Source of the DNA: Undaria pinnatifida
Lineage: Eukaryota; Sar; Phaeophyceae; Laminariales; Alariaceae
Assembly (NCBI GenBank): GCA_012845835.1
Contig: JABAKD010000005.1
Span: 3,848,155 to 3,912,154 of the forward strand
Reading direction: 5' to 3'
Length of the DNA: 64,000 nt
A program made the position numbers and the translations under genes. Below the pieces are notes generated by a model. It did not search any database and was not told where the DNA came from. It worked only from the letters and a program-made list of their open reading frames with translations. Positions 63,701-64,000 of the stretch are shown in pieces. The number at the start of each line of letters is the position of its first letter. The first letter of the stretch is position 1.

Positions 63701-63847
63701 TTCAGGGACACTGGTTGCTCCTGCTCGAGCAGTTCTGGCTCGGACACGTCGTCAAGCAGCGCTTGCACCTGCTGCGGTGTTACCGGCCTCGACCTGCAGA
63801 AAGGCTGCATTTTGGGCGCTATGTTCCTTTACATCGGTGGTTACCAG
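48556..63847 (+). CDS. Sugar-porter (MFS) transporter, H+/myo-inositol symporter-like, 3' truncated by the window
   Basis: Nine exons (48556-48719, 54156-54286, 54716-54924, 57008-57222, 57662-57755, 58939-59046, 60517-60659, 62696-62845, 63706-63847) join in frame to 452 codons. Family signatures in order: FFPALGGLLFGYDIGATSSV in TM1; GDYLGRRREL between TM2 and TM3; GRVFYGIGCGF in TM4; PAYIGEMSPSAVRG after TM4; WRW in TM6; PPSAR where the family has PESPR; QQITGQPSVLYYA in TM7; DKHGR between TM8 and TM9. A Cys-rich segment (12 Cys, residues about 380-435) follows TM9, as in animal HMIT and plant INT-type inositol transporters, where this loop is extracellular. TM10-12 must lie beyond the right edge. 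The substrate is inferred only. Confidence 0.85.
49076..50510. mobile_element. Pogo-like TIR element (1.44 kb) in transporter intron 1
   Basis: Preceded by TA; left end CAGTCAAACCCCGC then TTAAAGACGCA. The right end is the inverted TGCGTCTTTAAGCGGGGTTT then GA and TA. Subterminal TAAAGACG words repeat at both ends. CAGT...ACTG-type ends with TA suggest the Tc1/mariner-pogo group. It carries a 134-codon open frame (49163-49567). Confidence 0.65.
49163..49567 (+). CDS. Cys/His zinc-finger peptide inside the pogo-like element
   Basis: Open frame of 134 codons. After a CTG-encoded Cys run comes MDRFLSSADGPSASHTKACG, then EPTCKMKSVPVSAIHQCPCG, RAMHGLCGVGIGDEGYGQQR and MCTDCQKRAG, ending in SPMEVDDDDDDSSSR. 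The spacing C-x4-C, C-x-C, H-x2-C, C-x2-C is that of a cross-brace zinc domain. It may be the 3' end of a lost transposase or a captured host exon. No DDE catalytic residues seen. The Cys run may be intronic. Confidence 0.4.
   Translation: MYKFKGGCIVYAAGPPKKWCSTPVDCQRAVCCCCCCCCCVDMDRFLSSADGPSASHTKACGEPTCKMKSVPVSAIHQCPCGRAMHGLCGVGIGDEGYGQQRMCTDCQKRAGGDKTGSSGSPMEVDDDDDDSSSR
50520..52560. other. Intron 1 remainder; one tandem duplication
   Basis: AACTTTAGGCGGGCGCTAAT with AGAAATCGTGCTGAGCGGCG (51066-51116) recurs at 51177-51232 (CAGCTTTAGGCGGACGCTAA; AAGAAATCGTGCTCGGCGGC). The rest shows nothing recognisable. Confidence 0.45.
52565..52880 (+). repeat. Dispersed repeat F, copy 4, split by a TA element
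   Basis: GGCACGTACCCCAGTGGGG, AGAGCCTGCTGGGTGACCC and GGGTCTGAGTTA, then the element at 52643-52824, then TACGTCGAGGGAGGGAG and GATAGATAAAAGGGCGAAGG. Confidence 0.6.
52643..52824. mobile_element. TA-flanked TIR element (182 bp)
   Basis: TA at 52641-52642 and 52825-52826. Ends CAGTGGGAACCCCGATTCGA and, inverted, CAGTGGGTACCCCGATTTAA. The uninterrupted F copy at 13085 provides the empty site. Confidence 0.75.
52890..53085 (+). repeat. Tandem duplicate of 52785-52880
   Basis: TTGGTCTTAACTCGGATGCT, AATCGGGGTACCCACTGTAC, GAGGGAGGGAGAA and AATAATAAATACAGG repeat the preceding segment, except that an 84-bp TTAA element now lies inside. Confidence 0.8.
52917..52996 (-). mobile_element. TTAA mini-MITE (80 bp) with an in-window empty site
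   Basis: TTAA at 52913-52916 and 52997-53000. Starts CCCCTTTACAACTGGAAACC and ends GGGGCTCCAAAGGGG. The duplicate at 52799-52818 reads ATGCTCTTAAATCGGGG with a single TTAA. Confidence 0.85.
53404..53490 (+). mobile_element. TTAA mini-MITE, diverged
   Basis: CCCCATCAGAGCCCCAAAAC, CTACTGGTTCCAAGTAAT and TCTAGTTTTTAAGGCG, followed by TTAA (53491); the left site reads TCAA. Confidence 0.65.
53500..54155. other. Last part of transporter intron 1
   Basis: No element or exon recognised; CTATTAATAG at 53592. Confidence 0.4.
54156..54286 (+). CDS. Transporter exon 2
   Basis: Acceptor ttgcacag; G completes the split Gly codon of exon 1. Encodes YDIGATSSVLTQLESSTYSD, VSWYTIVKESTLLQGVITSN and GVL plus one base. 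Donor GTGAGG at 54287. Covers the end of TM1 and the first loop, plus the start of TM2. Confidence 0.85.
54520..54600 (+). pseudogene. Decayed copy of the end of exon 2
   Basis: AGCACCCGGCTGCAGGCAGC then TATCACCAGCAGCGGCGGTC reads STRLQAAITSSGGL, against STLLQGVITSNGVL in exon 2. The donor has been lost (TCTTGTTGTGG). Confidence 0.55.
54716..54924 (+). CDS. Transporter exon 3 (TM2-TM4)
   Basis: A C-rich tract then cccaag acceptor and consensus donor GTAAGT at 54925. Encodes AIIGSLICFKVGDYLGRRRE, LLISAVLFFFGSVVEALSGS, and ends LMIGRVFYGIGCGFAMHG. Carries the GRRR loop and the TM4 G-R-V motif. Confidence 0.9.
55025..55485 (+). pseudogene. Four tandem decayed copies of the exon 3 end
   Basis: GGCTGGTTGTGCTCATGGTC, GCACGAGTGTTCCTACGGCA and TCTGCTGTGGGTTTGCAATG occur at 55036-55103 and 55125-55191; shorter copies (GGGATCTGCTGTGGCTTCGC; GGGTTCGCCATGCACGG) at 55290-55320 and 55438-55468. 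Each is followed by a GTGAGT-like word and GGAGGCGTTT, the start of intron 3. Confidence 0.75.
55611..56545. mobile_element. Foldback structure with captured P/G/Q-rich coding sequence
   Basis: Direct repeats of about 148 bp (55613-55760, 56398-56545; GTAGTATACTAGTGTT, GTGCTCCGCCTAAATC) enclose inverted repeats of about 105 bp (55764-55868 and 56174-56278, nearly identical). Plus-strand reading of the right arm gives GPQAAPRGAPPNPISRGGPP, MAPPMPPRPPQQQQPGYASQ and HQPGFAGQQQPGFAGQQ. The minus strand reads a related peptide from the left arm. It sits in transporter intron 3. No transposase. Confidence 0.6.
56560..56660 (+). repeat. Dispersed repeat, also at 47015-47110
   Basis: GCGCGATCGGTGTATCACAC, ACAGCTTGCAAAGATGAG and AATCTTCGATCTCACA match 47022-47095 with few changes. 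Confidence 0.65.
56762..56805. repeat. (ATGATCTAG)n tract
   Basis: Four to five ATGATCTAG units; similar GATC-rich repeats lie at 61330-61700. Confidence 0.85.
57008..57222 (+). CDS. Transporter exon 4 (TM5-TM6)
   Basis: Acceptor gtttggaag and donor GTAAGA at 57223. APAYIGEMSPSAVRGVLVSM, KEAMIVVGMLLGYSLGWVLD, DTAGGWRWTYGVASVPAVAM, LVGMYGMPPSA plus a split Arg. The E-x-S/A-P-x-x-x-R-G and WRW signatures are intact; PESPR has become PPSAR. Confidence 0.92.
57522..57612. repeat. GTTGGC-type hexamer tract
   Basis: GTTGTTGGTGTTGGCGTTGT-like repeats in intron 4. Confidence 0.7.
57662..57755 (+). CDS. Transporter exon 5 (cytosolic loop start)
   Basis: Acceptor gtgtgacag; G completes Arg. WLVFSGRIDAARKSLQFVTP and GISELAVAEIQ, then donor GTATGT. 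The R-W-L-V-x-x-G-R-x-x-A-R pattern is the usual start of the TM6-TM7 loop. Confidence 0.9.
57760..58700. other. Intron 5, first part, with a hairpin
   Basis: A perfect hairpin GGCAGGCGTTATCGCCTGCC at 58354-58373. No element ends recognised. Confidence 0.4.
58718..58880. repeat. (CTGT/CTGC)n tetranucleotide tract
   Basis: About 38 tetramers alternating CTGT and CTGC, 60 bp before the exon 6 acceptor. Confidence 0.95.
58939..59046 (+). CDS. Transporter exon 6 (loop to TM7)
   Basis: Acceptor tcctgccag and donor GTGACT. ASAEKTQGQEAGFDVLMGPT and CKNALIVGLGLVTLQQ: the end of the cytosolic loop and the start of TM7, with the QQ of Q-Q-x-x-G. Confidence 0.9.
59525..60230. mobile_element. TAA-flanked TIR element (about 706 bp) in intron 6
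   Basis: GGCCGTTCTTATCGGAGA at 59525 and its perfect inverse ending 60230, with weaker inverted similarity further in. TAA lies just outside on both sides (one or two bases off), suggesting a PIF/Harbinger-like MITE. Minus-strand open frames inside have no recognised domain. Confidence 0.6.
60517..60659 (+). CDS. Transporter exon 7 (TM7-TM8)
   Basis: Acceptor gcgagcag. ITGQPSVLYYADTIFEDVGL, SSSSSVLVAAFKLLATLCAV and FTVDKHG plus a split Arg; donor GTGACT at 60660. G-Q-P/N-x-x-x-Y-Y is the substrate-site TM7 motif. Confidence 0.9.
60945..61153. mobile_element. MITE-G copy 4 (209 bp) in intron 7
   Basis: AGGGCTTTTCATGGATCATG at the left, CGACCCGTGAACAGCCCC at the right. The centre has two short GGGTC runs only, so this is the least expanded full copy. 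Confidence 0.65.
61330..61700. repeat. GATC-rich tandem repeat, about 145-bp unit
   Basis: GGATCTGT....ACAGATCC hairpins at 61340, 61470 and 61612, each followed by GATCCTG-CA-ATATCTCA and CGG-AGATA; the second and third units share GTCCGAGGTGTG and ATGTTTTCGGGGTTGG. A related unit is at 56685-56760. Confidence 0.75.
62407..62586. mobile_element. TA-flanked TIR element (180 bp) in intron 7
   Basis: TA at 62405-62406 and 62587-62588. Ends CAGTAGGTGGCCCCATATAG and, inverted, CAGTAGGTGGCCCTATATAG; ACCCGCACTATA words recur inside. Tc1/mariner-pogo type MITE. Confidence 0.8.
62696..62845 (+). CDS. Transporter exon 8 (TM9 and start of the Cys loop)
   Basis: Acceptor gtgctgcag and donor GTAAGG at 62846. 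VKLLTIGCSLMFVALLILTV, SFMFDYVSEEDCNDYTLQSS, CSAYSDKCE plus a split Trp. The C-x7-C-x6-C-x-W spacing recalls PSI-like Cys modules. Confidence 0.88.
62930..63700. repeat. C-rich intron 8
   Basis: CCCCACCCC-type low complexity with runs of C up to 17; contains two copies of the exon 9 acceptor edge (63352-63382, 63444-63474). Confidence 0.75.
63352..63474 (+). pseudogene. Two decoy copies of the exon 9 acceptor edge
   Basis: CACCAGGGACATTGGTTGCT (63352) and CGCCAGGGACACTGGTTGCT (63444), each followed by CCTGCATGACCCC, copy the true edge TTCAGGGACACTGGTTGCTC (63702). Each keeps an AG at the same place. Confidence 0.75.
63706..63847 (+). CDS. Transporter exon 9 (Cys loop to TM10)
   Basis: Acceptor tctcttcag and donor GTATGG at 63848. 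DTGCSCSSSSGSDTSSSSAC, TCCGVTGLDLQKGCILGAMF and LYIGGYQ. The Ser/Cys-rich stretch extends the exofacial loop; the Gly-rich end starts TM10. Confidence 0.88.
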
Positions 63848-63869
63848 GTATGGCTTACGGTAGGCCTAG

Positions 63870-64000
63870 AGGCATCCCATCGCGCGCCAGGAGTGCAGCA
63901 GATTCCAAGAAGTTTTTGAGCTCAATGTCTCACCCAAAACATGACTTGGAAGGCGTTATTCGCTCGCGCAAGCCGACCAACTCTCATATGCGCTAGTTCT
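63870..64000 (+). mobile_element. MITE-D copy 6, cut by the window edge
   Basis: GCATCCCATCGCGCGCCAGG, GATTCCAAGAAGTTTTTGAG and CCAAAACATGACTTGGAAGG follow D order. It sits in transporter intron 9. Confidence 0.6.

Overview
The window is eukaryotic nuclear DNA. Its coding sequence is cut into short exons with GT-AG boundaries (one GC-AG), introns run from a few hundred bases to several kilobases, and almost everything else is transposon debris and tandem repeats. I see no bacterial operons, CRISPR array or rRNA. An intron-rich, repeat-rich alga such as a photosynthetic stramenopile would fit, but that is a guess from gene style, not a demonstrated identity.

Layout. 0-4.3 kb: a degenerate 76-bp tandem repeat and MITEs. 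4.3-19.4 kb, plus strand: nine exons of one GAF-domain signalling protein, every exon in phase 0, with introns full of MITEs, minisatellites and decayed copies of its own exons. 19.4-36 kb: a repeat graveyard with nested MITEs, a 385-bp GGGTC satellite, LINE 3' ends and a decayed Ty1/copia element on the minus strand (27.8-30.8 kb). 36.4-38.1 kb: three weak candidate exons on the plus strand. 38.1-45.4 kb: CGAAC and GGGAT pentamer satellites, two TA- or TAA-flanked DNA elements, and a diverged satellite of about 200 bp. 46.7-47.6 kb, minus strand: a possible Mpv17/PMP22-like first exon. 48.6-63.8 kb, plus strand: the first nine exons (452 codons) of a sugar-porter-type MFS transporter that runs off the right edge.

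The two main genes are unrelated: a cytoplasmic GAF protein, possibly of the cyclic-nucleotide phosphodiesterase or cyclase type, and a membrane transporter with a Cys-rich extracellular loop like that of H+/myo-inositol symporters. The transporter and the minus-strand exon start head to head about 1 kb apart.

The strongest general observations are three. (1) Many exons are accompanied in the neighbouring intron by tandem, decaying copies of the exon or of its splice edge. (2) Several tandem arrays appear to have grown inside terminal inverted repeats of small DNA transposons. (3) Nested insertions are so dense that filled and empty sites can be compared inside the window, which proves TTAA and TA target duplication for two element families. 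All calls come from reading the sequence by eye; exon boundaries and element ends need transcript and alignment checks.
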